From Aeromonas rivuli (lineage in GTDB: Bacteria > Pseudomonadota > Gammaproteobacteria > Enterobacterales > Aeromonadaceae), in NCBI RefSeq assembly GCF_000820045.1, contig NZ_CDBJ01000055.1, positions 1-64,000 on the forward strand: 64,000 nucleotides of DNA, given 5' to 3'. Position numbers and translations under genes: made by a program. Below the pieces are notes generated by a model. That model ran no database searches and was not told the origin of the DNA. It saw nothing but the letters and a program-made list of their open reading frames with translations. Shown here one piece after another: positions 44,564 to 56,458 of this stretch. Positions within the stretch are counted from its first letter, which is position 1. Each line of letters begins with the position of its first letter.

Positions 44564-47094
44564 TCGATCTGATAGACGGGGATGCGCTCGGCCGGGGTGG
44601 CGGGTCTGTGCTGGTCACGCTCGCTGACGAACTGCACGTCCGGGTCGCGCTTGTCGCTGTTGATGAAGTGGCTGAAGCGCTTGAGCGCTTCCTCCTCATT
44701 GAGGGTGCGGGACCATTCGCACTCGTAGCTGTCGATCAGGGTCTGGATATCGCGCTCCAGGGTCTCGTTCAACCCGAGCTTGTCGTCGACGATCACCTCG
44801 CGCAGGTAGTCGACGCCCCCTTCCAGGTTGCCGAGCCAGACCGAGGTGCGCTGTAGTTTGTCGGCGCTGGTGACGTAGAACATCATAAAGCGGTCGATCA
44901 GCTGGATGAGGCTCTCACGGTCCAGATCCGAGGCCAGCAGGTCGGCGTGGCGCGGCTTCATGCCGCCGTTGCCACCCACATAGAGGTTCCAGCCCGCGTC
45001 CGTGGCGATGATGCCGACGTCCTTGCCCTGGGCTTCCGCACATTCGCGGGTGCAACCGGAGACACCGAACTTCATCTTGTGGGGGGTGCGGATGCCCTTG
45101 TAGCGGTTCTCAAGGAAGACCCCGAGGCCAACGCTGTCCTGCACGCCGAAGCGGCACCAGGTGCTGCCGACGCAGGTCTTGGCCATGCGCAGCGCCTTGG
45201 CGTAGGCCTGACCGGTCTCGAAGCCGGCGGCCAGCAATTTGCGCCAGATGGCGGGCAGATCATCCTTCTGGGCCCCGAACAGGCCGATGCGCTGGGCGCC
45301 GGTGATCTTGGTGTAGAGCTTGTAGTCGCGGGCCACTTCGGCCACCGCCAGCAAGCCTTCCGGGGTCACTTCACCACCGGCCATGCGCGGGATGACGGAG
45401 TAGCTGCCGTCCTTTTGCATGTTGCCGAGGAAGATGTCGTTGGTGTCCTGCAGCTGGGTATTGAGCGGGCTCAGCACATAGCCGTTCCAGCAGGAGGCGA
45501 GGATGGAGCCGACAGTCGGTTTGCACACTTCGCAGCCATAACCGTGTCCGTGTCTGGCCAGCAGCTCGTCGAAGCTCTTGATCCCTTCCACCTTGACCAG
45601 GTGGAACAGCTCCTGGCGGGAGTGGGGGAAGTGAGCGCAGAGGTGGTTGTTGACCTCTATGCCCTGCTTCACCAGTTCGGCGTTGAGCACCTGGCTGATG
45701 AGCGGCACGCAGCCGCCACAGCCGGTACCGGCCTTGGTGTGCTGCTTGATGGCGGCGAGCGTGGTGTGACCCTCGGCCACCGCCTGGGCGATGTCGCCCT
45801 TGGAGACGTCGAAGCAGGAGCAGATCTGGGCGCTGGCCGGCAGGGCATCCACCCCCAGGGTCGGTTTGGCCCCGGCATAGGCTGGCAGGATCAGGGTGTC
45901 CGGGTGGCTCGGCAGCGGCAGGGCGTTGAGCATCAGCTGCAGCAGGTTGCCGTAATCTTCCACATCACCCACCAGCACGGCGCCGAGAAGGCGGCTGTTG
46001 TCTTCGCTCACCACTATCTTCTTGTAGACGCCGGCCTGGTCGTCCTGGAACACATAGCTGTGGCTGCCCGGGGTGCGGCCGTGGGCATCACCAATGGAGC
46101 CGACGGAGACGCCGAGCAGCTTGAGCTTGGCGCTCATGTCCGCCCCCTCGAAGCGGTTGTCGCCGCCGAGCAGATGGTCGACGGTGACCTGGGCCATCTT
46201 GTAGCCCGGTGCCACCAGGCCGAAGAAGCGACCCTGCCAGGCGGCGCACTCGCCGATGGCATAGATGTCGGGGTCTGAGGTGAGGCAGTGATCGTCGATC
46301 AGCACACCGCCGCGCTCGGCGATGGCCAGCTCAGAGTAACGGCCCAGGGTGTCCTGCGGGCGTATGCCGGTGGAGAAGACCACCACATCCACGTCAAGGG
46401 CGCTGCCGTCGGCGAAGGCGAGGCGGTGCTTGGCCTCCTTGCCGCCGTGCATCAGGATCTCGCTGGTGCTCTTGCTGGTGTGCACCTGCACCCCCATGGA
46501 CTCGATCTTGCGGCGCAGCAGCTGGCCGCCCTGGCCGTCGAGCTGCTCCGCCATCAATACCGGGGCAAACTCCACCACATGGGTCTCGAGGCCCAGCGCC
46601 TTGAGGGCACCGGCCGCCTCCAGGCCAAGCAGGCCGCCCCCGATCACAACACCACTCTTGCCGCTCTTGGCGGCGCTGCGGATGGCTTTCAGATCTTCGA
46701 TGGTGCGATAGACGAAGCACTCGTGGTGCTGACTGCCCTGGATGGGCGGCACCCAGGGGTAGGAGCCGGTGGCCAGCACCAGCTTGTCGTAGCCGACCAC
46801 AGTGCCCTTGTTGGAGTGCACTTCGCGGGCCGCCCTGTCGATTTTTTTCACCGCCTCGCCGAGCAGCAGACGGATGCCGTGCTTCTGGTAGAAACCGGGT
46901 TTGACGAGGGAGAGATCTTCGCTGGTGTGGTGGGAGAAGTAGGAGGAGAGATGGACACGATCGTAGGCGGGACGCGGTTCTGCACCGAAGACGGTGATCT
47001 CGAACCGGTCCGGATCGGCCTGCTCGATCAACTCTTCGATGAAGCGGTGCCCCACCATGCCGTTGCCGATGACGGCCAGCCTGACTTTGCTCAT
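44548..47094 (-). CDS. nirB: nitrite reductase (NADH) large subunit NirB
   Basis: An 848-residue cytoplasmic enzyme that reduces nitrite to ammonium with NADH. The N-terminal FAD-binding part (GNGMVGHRF), NADH-binding part (VVIGGGLLGLEAAG), a [2Fe-2S] BFD-like domain (CSCFDV, GTGCGGCVP), and the C-terminal siroheme/[4Fe-4S] cysteines (STWCRFGVQD, GVSGCTRECAEAQGKD) are all present. I start at ATG 47094 (MSKVRLAVIG). First gene of the nir operon; an FNR box lies 72 bp upstream. Confidence 0.96.
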   Translation of the reverse strand: MSKVRLAVIGNGMVGHRFIEELIEQADPDRFEITVFGAEPRPAYDRVHLSSYFSHHTSEDLSLVKPGFYQKHGIRLLLGEAVKKIDRAAREVHSNKGTVVGYDKLVLATGSYPWVPPIQGSQHHECFVYRTIEDLKAIRSAAKSGKSGVVIGGGLLGLEAAGALKALGLETHVVEFAPVLMAEQLDGQGGQLLRRKIESMGVQVHTSKSTSEILMHGGKEAKHRLAFADGSALDVDVVVFSTGIRPQDTLGRYSELAIAERGGVLIDDHCLTSDPDIYAIGECAAWQGRFFGLVAPGYKMAQVTVDHLLGGDNRFEGADMSAKLKLLGVSVGSIGDAHGRTPGSHSYVFQDDQAGVYKKIVVSEDNSRLLGAVLVGDVEDYGNLLQLMLNALPLPSHPDTLILPAYAGAKPTLGVDALPASAQICSCFDVSKGDIAQAVAEGHTTLAAIKQHTKAGTGCGGCVPLISQVLNAELVKQGIEVNNHLCAHFPHSRQELFHLVKVEGIKSFDELLARHGHGYGCEVCKPTVGSILASCWNGYVLSPLNTQLQDTNDIFLGNMQKDGSYSVIPRMAGGEVTPEGLLAVAEVARDYKLYTKITGAQRIGLFGAQKDDLPAIWRKLLAAGFETGQAYAKALRMAKTCVGSTWCRFGVQDSVGLGVFLENRYKGIRTPHKMKFGVSGCTRECAEAQGKDVGIIATDAGWNLYVGGNGGMKPRHADLLASDLDRESLIQLIDRFMMFYVTSADKLQRTSVWLGNLEGGVDYLREVIVDDKLGLNETLERDIQTLIDSYECEWSRTLNEEEALKRFSHFINSDKRDPDVQFVSERDQHRPATPAERIPVYQIDMEAK

Positions 47095-47396
47095 GAGTGC
47101 CTCTGATTTGGAGTTATAAAACGTCATATCTGAGCCAAGGCTAACCAGTGAGCAGTGGTGGGCTATTGATGCAAATCAAGTGTCTATTTATATATCTCCT
47201 AAGGGGTAAGTTGGTGAAATAGAAAGCTATGCATAAATAGGTATACCAGTGGTGCATTCTGGACTTCGGCTGTCATGAGGCCAGGAGGTGCAAGAGGAGC
47301 TGGCCCGCCTGGTCAGGCATCATGAAAAAAACACCTCGGCAGAGGTGCTTTCACTGTGTGGCATCTGGTTGGTGCGCCTGGCTATGACGGCGCAGA
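47095..47396. promoter_or_regulatory. nirB regulatory region with FNR box
   Basis: This 302-bp gap holds the perfect FNR palindrome TTGATGCAAATCAA at 47166-47179. Placed at -41.5 this predicts a start near 47131, with TAGCCT on the minus strand as -10. NarL/NarP-like heptamers TACCCCT (47208-47202) and TACCTAT (near 47240) lie upstream. At 47332-47347 CACCTC/GAGGTG followed by T residues on the minus strand ends the LysR-type gene. Confidence 0.85.
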
Positions 47397-48317
47397 TCAC
47401 TGCTCTTTCGGATTGGCCTGATAGGGGGCGCGGGCGCAGGTTTCGCGGATGAGGGTGCGCAGCCAGCGGTGGGCCGGATCGGCGTCCAGCCGAGGATGCC
47501 AGAGCAGGGCCAGGGTGATTTTGGGCAAGGGGAAGGGCAGGGGCAGGGTCACCAGATCGGCGTGCAGGGCGGCGCAGTGCAGGGCGGGCACCGTGGCCAC
47601 CAGATCGCTGCCCCGCACCAGCGCCAGCGCAGTGGCAAATCCCGGCACCAGGGTGGTGATGGTGCGCTCCAGCTTGAAGACGGCGAGCGCCTCATCGACG
47701 GGGCCGTGCTCCTGAGCGCGCCGTGACACCATAATATGGCGGGCGTCGGCATAGCGGGCGGCGGTCAGTGGGCCTTCGCACAGGGGGTGACCGGGACGCA
47801 CCACGGCGACGAAGCGATCCTGAAACAGCGCCTGGGTGTGCAGCTCGGGCGCCGTGTTGGCCCCGATCACCCCGGTCTCGAAATCCAGCTCACCGCCGCG
47901 CAGGGCGTGGCTCTCCTTGTCGGGCTTGGTCATGAAATGCAGCCGCACCCCGGGCGCCTCGGTGGCGAGCCGTGCCAGCAGGGCCGCCCCGACACTCTCC
48001 ACGAAACCGTCGCTGGCCCTCAGCCGGAAGGTGCGCACCAGGCTGGCCGGATCCACCTCCTGCTGGGGGCGCAGCACGGCCTCGGCCTCCTGCACCAGCT
48101 GGCTGACCCGTTCGCGCAGGGCCAGGGCGCGGGGGGTGGGCACCAGCCCCCGGCCCGCGCGTACCAGCAGGGGATCCCCGGTGGTCGCGCGCAGCCGGGC
48201 CAGGGCCCGGCTCATGGCGGAGGGGCTGAGTTTCAGCCGCCTGGCCGCCCCGGCCACGCTGCCCTCATCGAGCAGCGCCTCCAGGGTTAGCAGCAGATTG
48301 AAATCGGGTGTGCTCAT
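47397..48317 (-). CDS. LysR family transcriptional regulator
   Basis: A 306-residue regulator with an N-terminal winged helix-turn-helix (GSVAGAARRLKLSPSAMSRALARLR at about 18-42) and a type 2 periplasmic-binding effector domain. It is divergent from the MFS exporter gene, the usual arrangement in which the regulator controls its neighbour. The effector is unknown. Confidence 0.9.
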   Translation of the reverse strand: MSTPDFNLLLTLEALLDEGSVAGAARRLKLSPSAMSRALARLRATTGDPLLVRAGRGLVPTPRALALRERVSQLVQEAEAVLRPQQEVDPASLVRTFRLRASDGFVESVGAALLARLATEAPGVRLHFMTKPDKESHALRGGELDFETGVIGANTAPELHTQALFQDRFVAVVRPGHPLCEGPLTAARYADARHIMVSRRAQEHGPVDEALAVFKLERTITTLVPGFATALALVRGSDLVATVPALHCAALHADLVTLPLPFPLPKITLALLWHPRLDADPAHRWLRTLIRETCARAPYQANPKEQ

Positions 48318-48495
48318 GATCTTGCCTCGCCTAGCCGTCAGGGTGACCGCCTCATGGTGGTGCCTCTCGCCTCATCATACGCGAGGATCCGGCTCTTCAT
48401 ATGGCGCGTCGTGCAGCTATAAGCTGCAAGCCGTGCGTCTTCCGCTGTTTTATCCCTCCGGCTAGCCTTGTCGATATCCTCAGCTGCCGAGACTC

Positions 48496-49913
<1,418 letters not shown>

Positions 49914-49926
49914 GGATCATGAGACA

Positions 49927-49956
49927 CAAAAAAGACGCCTCCATCGTGGAGGCGTC
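49927..49956 (-). terminator. hslVU terminator
   Basis: On the minus strand GACGCCTCC/GGAGGCGTC with a five-base loop, followed by TTTTTTG, about 30 bases past the hslU stop. Confidence 0.88.
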
Positions 49957-49986
49957 CAGGAAAGTCAGCGCTGTGCCGAGACTCGC

Positions 49987-51315
49987 TTACAGGATGTAGC
50001 GGCTCAGATCCTCATCTTCGATCAGGGCCCCGAGGTGAGCATTGACGTAGTCGGCATTGATGACGAAGGTCTCGCCGGACTTCTCGGAGGCATCATAGGA
50101 GATGTCTTCCATCAGACGCTCCATCACGGTATGCAGACGGCGGGCACCGATGTTCTCGGTGCGTTCATTGACCTGCCATGCCGCTTCGGCCAGACGGCGA
50201 ATGCCATCCTGAGTGAACTCGATCTTGACCCCTTCGGTCGCCATCAGGGCTTGATATTGATCGGTCAGGGAGGCGTTCGGTTCGGTCAGGATGCGCTCGA
50301 AGTCACCCGTGGTCAGCGCGGTCAGCTCAACCCGGATCGGCAGACGGCCCTGCAGCTCGGGGATGAGATCGGAGGGGCGCGCCACCTGGAAGGCGCCGGA
50401 GGCGACAAACAGGATATGGTCAGTCTTCACCATGCCGTGCTTGGTGTTGACGGTGCAGCCCTCGACCAGGGGCAGCAGGTCCCGCTGTACCCCCTCGCGG
50501 GAGACGTCGGGGCCTGAGGATTCACCACGCTTGCAGATCTTGTCTATCTCGTCGAGGAAGACGATGCCGTTGTTCTCGACCGCATGGATCGCTTTTTGCT
50601 TCAGCTCTTCTGGGTTGACCAGACGAGCGGCCTCCTCTTCGATCAGGGCCTTCATGGCCTCCTTGACCTTGAGTTTGCGCTTCTTCTTCTGACCCTGGCC
50701 CAGGTTCTGGAACAGCCCCTGCAACTGGTTGGTCATCTCCTCCATGCCGGGAGGAGCCATGATCTCGACGCCCATCTGCTGGGCGGCCAAGTCCAGCTCT
50801 ATCTCCTTGTCATCCAGCTGACCTTCCCGCAGTTTCTTGCGGAAGATCTGGCGGCTGTTGGAGTTGTCGGCCTTCTCCTCTTCACCCCAGCTGTTGCGGG
50901 GGTTGGGCAGCAGGGCGTCGAGGATGCGCTCTTCGGCGGCTTCCTCGGCGCGGTATTTGTTCTTCTCCATCTCGGATTCACGGATGAGCTTGATGGCCAC
51001 ATCGGTGAGATCGCGGATGATGCTGTCCACTTCCTTGCCGACATAGCCGACTTCGGTGAACTTGGTCGCTTCCACCTTGATGAAGGGGGCGTTGGCCAGC
51101 TTGGCGAGACGACGGGCGATTTCGGTCTTGCCGACCCCGGTCGGGCCTATCATCAGGATATTTTTCGGGGTCACTTCATGGCGCATCTCTTCGCTGAGCT
51201 GCATGCGGCGCCAGCGGTTGCGCAGGGCCACGGCCACCGCACGCTTGGCATCGGCCTGGCCGATGATGTGTCTGTCCAGCTCGTGGACGATTTCTCTCGG
51301 GGTCATCTCGGACAT
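49987..51315 (-). CDS. hslU: ATP-dependent protease ATPase subunit HslU
   Basis: A 442-residue AAA+ unfoldase (E. coli 443): Walker [15 protein letters not shown], Walker [12 protein letters not shown]-terminal DEDLSRYIL that inserts into Hsl[15 protein letters not shown] is the family N-terminus. It lies 81 bp after hslV and feeds unfolded substrates to it. Confidence 0.97.
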   Translation of the reverse strand: MSEMTPREIVHELDRHIIGQADAKRAVAVALRNRWRRMQLSEEMRHEVTPKNILMIGPTGVGKTEIARRLAKLANAPFIKVEATKFTEVGYVGKEVDSIIRDLTDVAIKLIRESEMEKNKYRAEEAAEERILDALLPNPRNSWGEEEKADNSNSRQIFRKKLREGQLDDKEIELDLAAQQMGVEIMAPPGMEEMTNQLQGLFQNLGQGQKKKRKLKVKEAMKALIEEEAARLVNPEELKQKAIHAVENNGIVFLDEIDKICKRGESSGPDVSREGVQRDLLPLVEGCTVNTKHGMVKTDHILFVASGAFQVARPSDLIPELQGRLPIRVELTALTTGDFERILTEPNASLTDQYQALMATEGVKIEFTQDGIRRLAEAAWQVNERTENIGARRLHTVMERLMEDISYDASEKSGETFVINADYVNAHLGALIEDEDLSRYIL

Positions 51316-51396
51316 GATGAAATTCCTGTATCCGGGGCGGGCAGGGCCCACCCCGTGCAAAATGGGTCGCTTTACTCAGGCATGGCGAGTGGCGCG

Positions 51397-51930
51397 TTAT
51401 TTAGCGGCATAGTCCAGCACTTCGATGGTGTGGTTGCCATTGGTAAAGACGCAGATGTCGCCCGCAATCTTGAGGGACTTCTCGACGATGGATTTGGCAT
51501 CCAGCTCGGTATTTTCCAGCAGGGCGGTGGCCGCAGACTGGGCGAAGTTGCCGCCCGAGCCGATGGCGATCAGATCATGCTCCGGCTGTACCACGTCACC
51601 GTTGCCGGTGATGATGAAGGATTTGTGCTCGTCGGCGACCGCCAGCAGGGCCTCGAGGCGGCGTAGGGCACGGTCGGTACGCCAATCCTTGGCCAGGGCC
51701 ACGGCGGCGCGCTCCAGATTGCCCTGATGAGCCTGCAGTTTGGCTTCGAAGCGCTCAAGCAGGGTAAAGGCGTCGGCGGTACCACCGGCGAAACCCGCCA
51801 GCACCTTGCCGTTATAGAGACGATGGACCTTGCGGGCGTTGCCCTTCATGACGGTGTTGCCCAGGGATACCTGGCCATCCCCTCCGATCACGACTTGGCC
51901 GTTGCGGCGGACTGAAACTATGGTCGTCAC
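51397..51930 (-). CDS. hslV: ATP-dependent protease peptidase subunit HslV
   Basis: A 177-residue N-terminal-threonine peptidase related to proteasome beta subunits. After removal of Met the active Thr is in [34 protein letters not shown] is the family core. GTG start, with GAGG 8 bases upstream. It precedes hslU in a two-gene heat-shock operon; a sigma-32 promoter is at 51983-52011. Confidence 0.97.
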   Translation of the reverse strand: MTTIVSVRRNGQVVIGGDGQVSLGNTVMKGNARKVHRLYNGKVLAGFAGGTADAFTLLERFEAKLQAHQGNLERAAVALAKDWRTDRALRRLEALLAVADEHKSFIITGNGDVVQPEHDLIAIGSGGNFAQSAATALLENTELDAKSIVEKSLKIAGDICVFTNGNHTIEVLDYAAK

Positions 51931-51982
51931 TTTACTTACCTCACTTGAGCCGGTTCACGGCCATGACTGTGCATGAAAATAG

Positions 51983-52011
51983 AGATGGGGTTGCCGATCC
52001 GGCTTTTCAAC
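51983..52011 (-). promoter_or_regulatory. sigma-32 heat-shock promoter of hslVU
   Basis: On the minus strand GTTGAAA, then 14 bases, then CCCCATCT, which fits the RpoH consensus CTTGAAA-N13-15-CCCCATNT almost exactly. It would start transcription about 45 bases before the hslV start. Confidence 0.88.
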
Positions 52012-52106
52012 CCTCATTCCGTTTCGAGAGTGGGTCGACGTTTGGCAGGGGATTGGGCTGTCTGTGATGGAGGGCGGCCGTCAGGGCGGGTAAAAAACGG
52101 ATAAAA

Positions 52107-52140
52107 AAACGCGGCGCCGTGTTGCCACGGCGCCGCGTTT
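52107..52140 (-). terminator. ftsN terminator
   Basis: AAACGCGGCGCCGTG/CACGGCGCCGCGTTT with a four-base loop and a T run on the minus strand, just after ftsN. It separates argS-ftsN from hslVU. Confidence 0.9.
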
Positions 52141-52154
52141 TTTATGGTGGGTCG

Positions 52155-52967
52155 TCAGCCCTTCTTGGGGATGCAGCCGCTGATGCCGGCACCTTGCAGC
52201 TTGCGGTTGGCCGCATCGGCCGCCGCCTTGCCGTTGAAGGGGCCCACCATCACCTTGTAGATGGCGCCGTTGGCGGTATTGATGTTCTGCAAGCTGGCAC
52301 TCAGGCCGGCGGAGAAGGCAATACGCGCCTTGAGAGACTCTGCGGAATCCTGCGAACGCAGAGCCGCACACTGCATCATGTAACGGCCGCCATCGGTCGA
52401 AGCCGTCTGGGCCGCTTTGGCTTTCTGGGCCTGATCCTGCGCCAGCTCGGCACGCAACTCACGCTCCATGCGCTCCCGTTCGGCCTTGCGGTCGATGGCC
52501 TGCTCCTGGGCGCTGGCCACAGGGGCGCCGACCGGCTTGGGCTGATAGGGCTGCACTTGGCCTATGGGGGTGCCAGGCTGGGGTATGCTGGTCTCCACCG
52601 GCTTGGCCAGCTTCTCGGGTTGCAGGGTCAGGGTCGCCGCTGGCGGCGGGGGCAGCACCCCGGGCTGGGGTGGCGGCTCCACTATGTCGACCTGCTTGTT
52701 CTCGAGTCGTTCGATATAGCTCCACTTCTCCTGGGGGAGAGCATGGCCATCGGACTTGGGTTTATTGGCGCGCACCTGCTCCTCGATGGTCGGGCCATCG
52801 GCGGCCTTGCCATTGATGAGGTAGAGGAAGGCACCAAAGCCGACCACCAGCGCCCCCGCCAGCAAGACGGGGATCAGTGGAAAGCGGCGGCGAGGTGGCG
52901 CCTTCTTGGTATTGCGACCACCGGCTCGTCTCCTTGAGCCACTCCCCACATAATCCCGTGTCGCCAT
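52155..52967 (-). CDS. ftsN: cell division protein FtsN
   Basis: A 270-residue bitopic protein: short basic cytoplasmic tail, one transmembrane helix at about 30-50 (PLIPVLLAGALVVGFGAFLY), a Pro/Gln-rich periplasmic linker, and a C-terminal SPOR domain (about 190-270; RYMMQCAALRS, IYKVMVGPF) that binds denuded septal peptidoglycan. N-terminal RDYVGSG matches the FtsN family, whose tail binds FtsA. The position just before hslVU is the same as in E. coli. Confidence 0.9.
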   Translation of the reverse strand: MATRDYVGSGSRRRAGGRNTKKAPPRRRFPLIPVLLAGALVVGFGAFLYLINGKAADGPTIEEQVRANKPKSDGHALPQEKWSYIERLENKQVDIVEPPPQPGVLPPPPAATLTLQPEKLAKPVETSIPQPGTPIGQVQPYQPKPVGAPVASAQEQAIDRKAERERMERELRAELAQDQAQKAKAAQTASTDGGRYMMQCAALRSQDSAESLKARIAFSAGLSASLQNINTANGAIYKVMVGPFNGKAAADAANRKLQGAGISGCIPKKG

Positions 52968-52970
52968 GAA

Positions 52971-54716
52971 TTACATGCGCTCCAGGGTGTGGATGCCCAG
53001 TACGCCCAGGCCCAGCTTGAGCACCTTGGCGGTGGCGGCACAGAGCAGCAGACGGCTCTGACGTGCCTCCGGCTCTACCCCGTCCTTGTTGATGGGGCAG
53101 GCTTCATAGAAGGTCATGAAGTTGCCGGACAACTCGTACAGGTAAGTACAGAGCAGGTGAGGCATGCCACGCTCGGCCACGCCATTGACCGCATCGGAGA
53201 ACTGGATCAGCTTCTGGGCCAGGGTCAGCTCGGCATCCTCGTTGAGCGAGATGTTGCCGCTGAGGCTGCTCACATCGACACCGGCCTTGCGGAAGATGGA
53301 CTGGATGCGGGTGTAGGCGTACTGCAAGTAAGGGGCGGTGTTGCCCTCAAACGACAGCATCAAGTCCCAGTCGAAGATGTAGTCTGTGGTGCGGTTCTTG
53401 GAGAGATCCGCATATTTGACCGCACCGATGGCGATGGCGTGCACCACCTCGGCTTTCTCTTCGGCGCTAAGGTCGCTGTTGCGGTTCTCCAGCAGGGCGG
53501 CAGCGCGCTCCTCGGCTTCGTTGAGCAGATCGACCAGCTTGACGGTGCCGCCGGAGCGGGTCTTGTAAGGGCGACCATCCTTGCCCAGCATCATGCCGAA
53601 GGCGTGGTGCTCGAGGGGCACGGATGCCGGCACATAACCCGCCTTGCGGGTGATGGTCCAGGCCTGCATCAGGTGCTGGTGTTGACGGGAGTCGATGAAG
53701 TACATCACCCGATCGGCCTTGAGGGTCTCGTAACGGTACTTGGCGCAGGCGATGTCGGTGGTGGTGTAGAGGAAGCCGCCATCGCTCTTCTGGATGATGA
53801 CGCCCATGGGCTCGCCATCCTTGTTCTTGAACTCGTCGAGGAACACCACGGTGGCGCCTTCGCTCTCGACCGCCAGTCCCTGGGCTTTCAGGTCGGCCAC
53901 TATGCCGGGCAGCATGTCGTTGTACATGGACTCGCCCATGATGTCCTTGTTGGTCAGCAAGACATTGAGGCGGTCGTAGTTGCGCTGGTTCTGGGCCATG
54001 GTCAGGTCGACCAGCTTCTTCCACATGGTGCGGCAGTACTCATCGCCCCCCTGCAGCTTGACCACATAGTTGCGGGCGCGCTCGGCGAAGGCCTGGTCTT
54101 CGTCATACAGGCGCTTGGCCTGGGTGTAGAAGGCTTCGAGATCCTTGAGCTCCATGTCGCTGGCGTGCTCGTTCTCCATCTTCTCCAGATAGGCGATCAG
54201 CATGCCGAACTGGGTGCCCCAGTCACCGATGTGGTTGGCGCGGATCACCTTGTGACCCAGGAATTCCAGGGCGCGGGCCGCCACGTCACCGAGTACGGTG
54301 GAGCGAATGTGGTGTACCGCCATCTCTTTGGCCACGTTGGGGGCAGAGTAATCCACCACCACAGTTTGCGGGGTCGGCAGCTTCACGTTGGCGTTGGCAC
54401 AGGCCACCATGGCATCGACCTGCCCGGTCAGCCACTGCTGATTGAAGAAGAAGTTGATGAAGCCGGGACCGGCAATCTCGACCTTGGCGATCAGGTCAGA
54501 GGCGGGCAAGTGTTCTATGATGGCGGCGGCCAGCTCACGGGGGTTCTTGCCGGCCGGTTTGGCGAGCAGCATGGCCAGGTTGGTAGCCAGGTCACCATGA
54601 GCCTTATCCTTGCATCGATCTACCAGCACTCGGGCTTCCAGCTCCGCTGGCAGCAGGCCTGCGGATTTGAGGTTGGCTACCGTCTGTTCAAGTAGATGAT
54701 GAATATGCTCTTTCAT
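52971..54716 (-). CDS. argS: arginyl-tRNA synthetase
   Basis: A 581-residue class I synthetase: N-terminal Add1 domain, HIGH-type motif in [21 protein letters not shown] (given in part), and C-terminal anticodon-binding domain ending [13 protein letters not shown]. Length close to E. coli ArgS (577). It runs directly into ftsN (three-base gap). Confidence 0.96.
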   Translation of the reverse strand: MKEHIHHLLEQTVANLKSAGLLPAELEARVLVDRCKDKAHGDLATNLAMLLAKPAGKNPRELAAAIIEHLPASDLIAKVEIAGPGFINFFFNQQWLTGQVDAMVACANANVKLPTPQTVVVDYSAPNVAKEMAVHHIRSTVLGDVAARALEFLGHKVIRANHIGDWGTQFGMLIAYLEKMENEHASDMELKDLEAFYTQAKRLYDEDQAFAERARNYVVKLQGGDEYCRTMWKKLVDLTMAQNQRNYDRLNVLLTNKDIMGESMYNDMLPGIVADLKAQGLAVESEGATVVFLDEFKNKDGEPMGVIIQKSDGGFLYTTTDIACAKYRYETLKADRVMYFIDSRQHQHLMQAWTITRKAGYVPASVPLEHHAFGMMLGKDGRPYKTRSGGTVKLVDLLNEAEERAAALLENRNSDLSAEEKAEVVHAIAIGAVKYADLSKNRTTDYIFDWDLMLSFEGNTAPYLQYAYTRIQSIFRKAGVDVSSLSGNISLNEDAELTLAQKLIQFSDAVNGVAERGMPHLLCTYLYELSGNFMTFYEACPINKDGVEPEARQSRLLLCAATAKVLKLGLGVLGIHTLERM

Positions 54717-55028
54717 GACTGACCACCGAGGTTATGCGTCGAAATATGACTGATATATAAGGGCGTGAATTTTACCCGCATCGGGCCGAGAAAACTATAG
54801 GGATGACCCTCCACCCCTGAGGCGGCGGATATTTCACTGCTTGGTGCGCAGATTTGCAGGATATTGCGTTGTTGTCTGCGACTTATCCATTTCTACTGCA
54901 TATTGAAGCAGCTTGTCCAGGCTATTTTCCCCTAATAGTGATAGGGGTTTTTATTCCTACTTGGTCTGAATGATCTGACCACTTTGGGGTGTCGTATCAG
55001 GAGAAGGCACACGAAATAGGATGCAAAC
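54717..55028. other. intergenic region with orphan hairpin
   Basis: A 312-bp gap between divergent argS and the Lon-N-domain gene. It holds a hairpin CCCCTA/TAGGGG with TTTTTATT (54929-54952) on the + strand, which looks like a terminator although no + gene precedes it. It might be a leader attenuator for the downstream gene. No other feature is clear. Confidence 0.45.
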
Positions 55029-55595
55029 ATGAAACTGGCGCTCTTTCCCCTCTCCGTTCATTTGCTGCCCGGTGGCATCATGCCGCTGCGCATCTTCGAG
55101 CCCAGATATCAGCGGATGATCGCCGAGGCGGGGGATGCCGGCTTTGGGCTCTGCATGTGGGATAGCCGCCAGGGGGATGAGTTGCGCAACATGTACCCCA
55201 TCGCCACCCGGGTGCGCATCATCGACTTTGACATGCTACCGGACGGCCTGCTGGGCATCACGGTGCAAGGGGTGGAGCGATTGCGTATCCAGCGTCTCTG
55301 GCAGGAGCCGGACGGCCTGCGGGTCGGTGAGGTGGAGCAGTTGCCGCTCTGGCAGTGTGGCCGTCTGCCACGGGATCAGCGCAACCTGGCCCAGGCCCTG
55401 CGCGAGGTGTTCAGTGACTACCCCGAATATGCCGCCCTCTATCGCGAACCTGACTGGGACGATGCCTGCTGGGTCGCCCAGCGCTGGATAGAGGTGCTGC
55501 CCATTCCCCCCGAACAGAAGCAGTGGCTGATGGCCTGCGAGGACTATCACCCCGCCCTCAGTTTGCTGAGCAACCTGCTGGTTGCCAGTCACTGA
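55029..55595 (+). CDS. Lon N-terminal (substrate-binding) domain protein
   Basis: A 188-residue protein consisting of a LON substrate-binding domain only: LALFPLSVHLLPGGIMPLRIFEPRYQRM (in part), FGLCMW, and GLLGITVQGVERLRI. There is no ATPase or peptidase domain, so it is not a Lon protease. Such stand-alone domains are widespread with an unknown role. Confidence 0.85.
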   Translation: MKLALFPLSVHLLPGGIMPLRIFEPRYQRMIAEAGDAGFGLCMWDSRQGDELRNMYPIATRVRIIDFDMLPDGLLGITVQGVERLRIQRLWQEPDGLRVGEVEQLPLWQCGRLPRDQRNLAQALREVFSDYPEYAALYREPDWDDACWVAQRWIEVLPIPPEQKQWLMACEDYHPALSLLSNLLVASH

Positions 55596-55686
55596 TCGCG
55601 GCCTTTCCCATCACTTATCTCCCCCGTTGGTGCTTGCCCGATGCGAGGGCGCGTCCCCTCCTTGACCAAAAAGAGTAAGGCGTCGC

Positions 55687-55714
55687 TGATCCAGACGGAG
55701 TCTCTGGCCGTATT
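55687..55714 (+). promoter_or_regulatory. ECF-type promoter of the sigma factor operon
   Basis: TGATCC (55687-55692), 16-base spacer, CGTATT (55709-55714). This fits the -35 TGATCC and -10 CGTA pattern reported for sigma factors of the RpoE-ChrR (ECF11) group, which control their own operon. Confidence 0.7.
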
Positions 55715-55745
55715 GATTGGCACGGTAGCAACCAGGGTAAGGGCT

Positions 55746-56372
55746 ATGACATATACTGGCCAGTCACAACGGACTCACAGCAGGATCTCGCCCCAGATGG
55801 ACACAGTCATAGGCGTTCCCGACCTGAAAACCCAGCTGATAAGGGTCGCCGAGTCTGCCGACAAGGTGGCCTTTGCCGCCCTGTTTCGTCACTTCGCGCC
55901 GCGTATTCGCAACTATGGTTTGCGCCATCTTGGCAGTGACGCCAATGCCATGGAACTGGTTCAGGAGACCATGCTGCTGGTCTGGCAGAAGGCACGGCTC
56001 TATCACCCTGAGAAAGGGGCGCCCAGCACCTGGATCTACACCGTCATGCGCAACCAATGCTTCGACATGTTGCGCCGCCGCCGTGCCAGTCGTGAAGACC
56101 TGTGCGCCGAAGAGATCTGGCCCCTGCTGGAGTTTGGGGCCGACTTGCCCCAGGGACCCGGTGGCGAGGATGCGGTGCTGACACGGCAGATGGCCCATTA
56201 CGTCAGCGTGCTGCCTGAGCCGCAGCAGCAGGTAGTGCGTGGCATCTACCTGCAGGAACTCTCCCAGCAGGAGCTGGCCGAGCGACTCGGCGTACCGCTT
56301 GGCACCATCAAGTCCCGGCTGCGACTGGCCCTGCAGAAACTCAAAGAGCAGGTGGAACGTCATGATGAATAG
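55746..56372 (+). CDS. ECF sigma factor, RpoE/ECF11 type (ChrR partner)
   Basis: A sigma-70 family factor of 191-208 residues depending on the start. Region 2 is VAFAALFRHFAPRIRNYGLRHLG with LVQETMLLVWQKA; region 4 is QELSQQELAERLGVPLGTIKSRLRLALQKL. ATG 55746 has AGGG 8 bases upstream; ATG 55797 is the alternative. The downstream ChrR-type gene and the TGATCC/CGTA promoter place it in the group that responds to singlet oxygen and organic peroxides. Confidence 0.85.
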   Translation: MTYTGQSQRTHSRISPQMDTVIGVPDLKTQLIRVAESADKVAFAALFRHFAPRIRNYGLRHLGSDANAMELVQETMLLVWQKARLYHPEKGAPSTWIYTVMRNQCFDMLRRRRASREDLCAEEIWPLLEFGADLPQGPGGEDAVLTRQMAHYVSVLPEPQQQVVRGIYLQELSQQELAERLGVPLGTIKSRLRLALQKLKEQVERHDE

Positions 56373-56458
56373 CCTCGTCATGACCAGGAGCGACCCTGTG
56401 ATGGGTGGTGCCCCGGGGTCAGGCTCATATCGATCGCACATATTTATGGAGCAGTATC

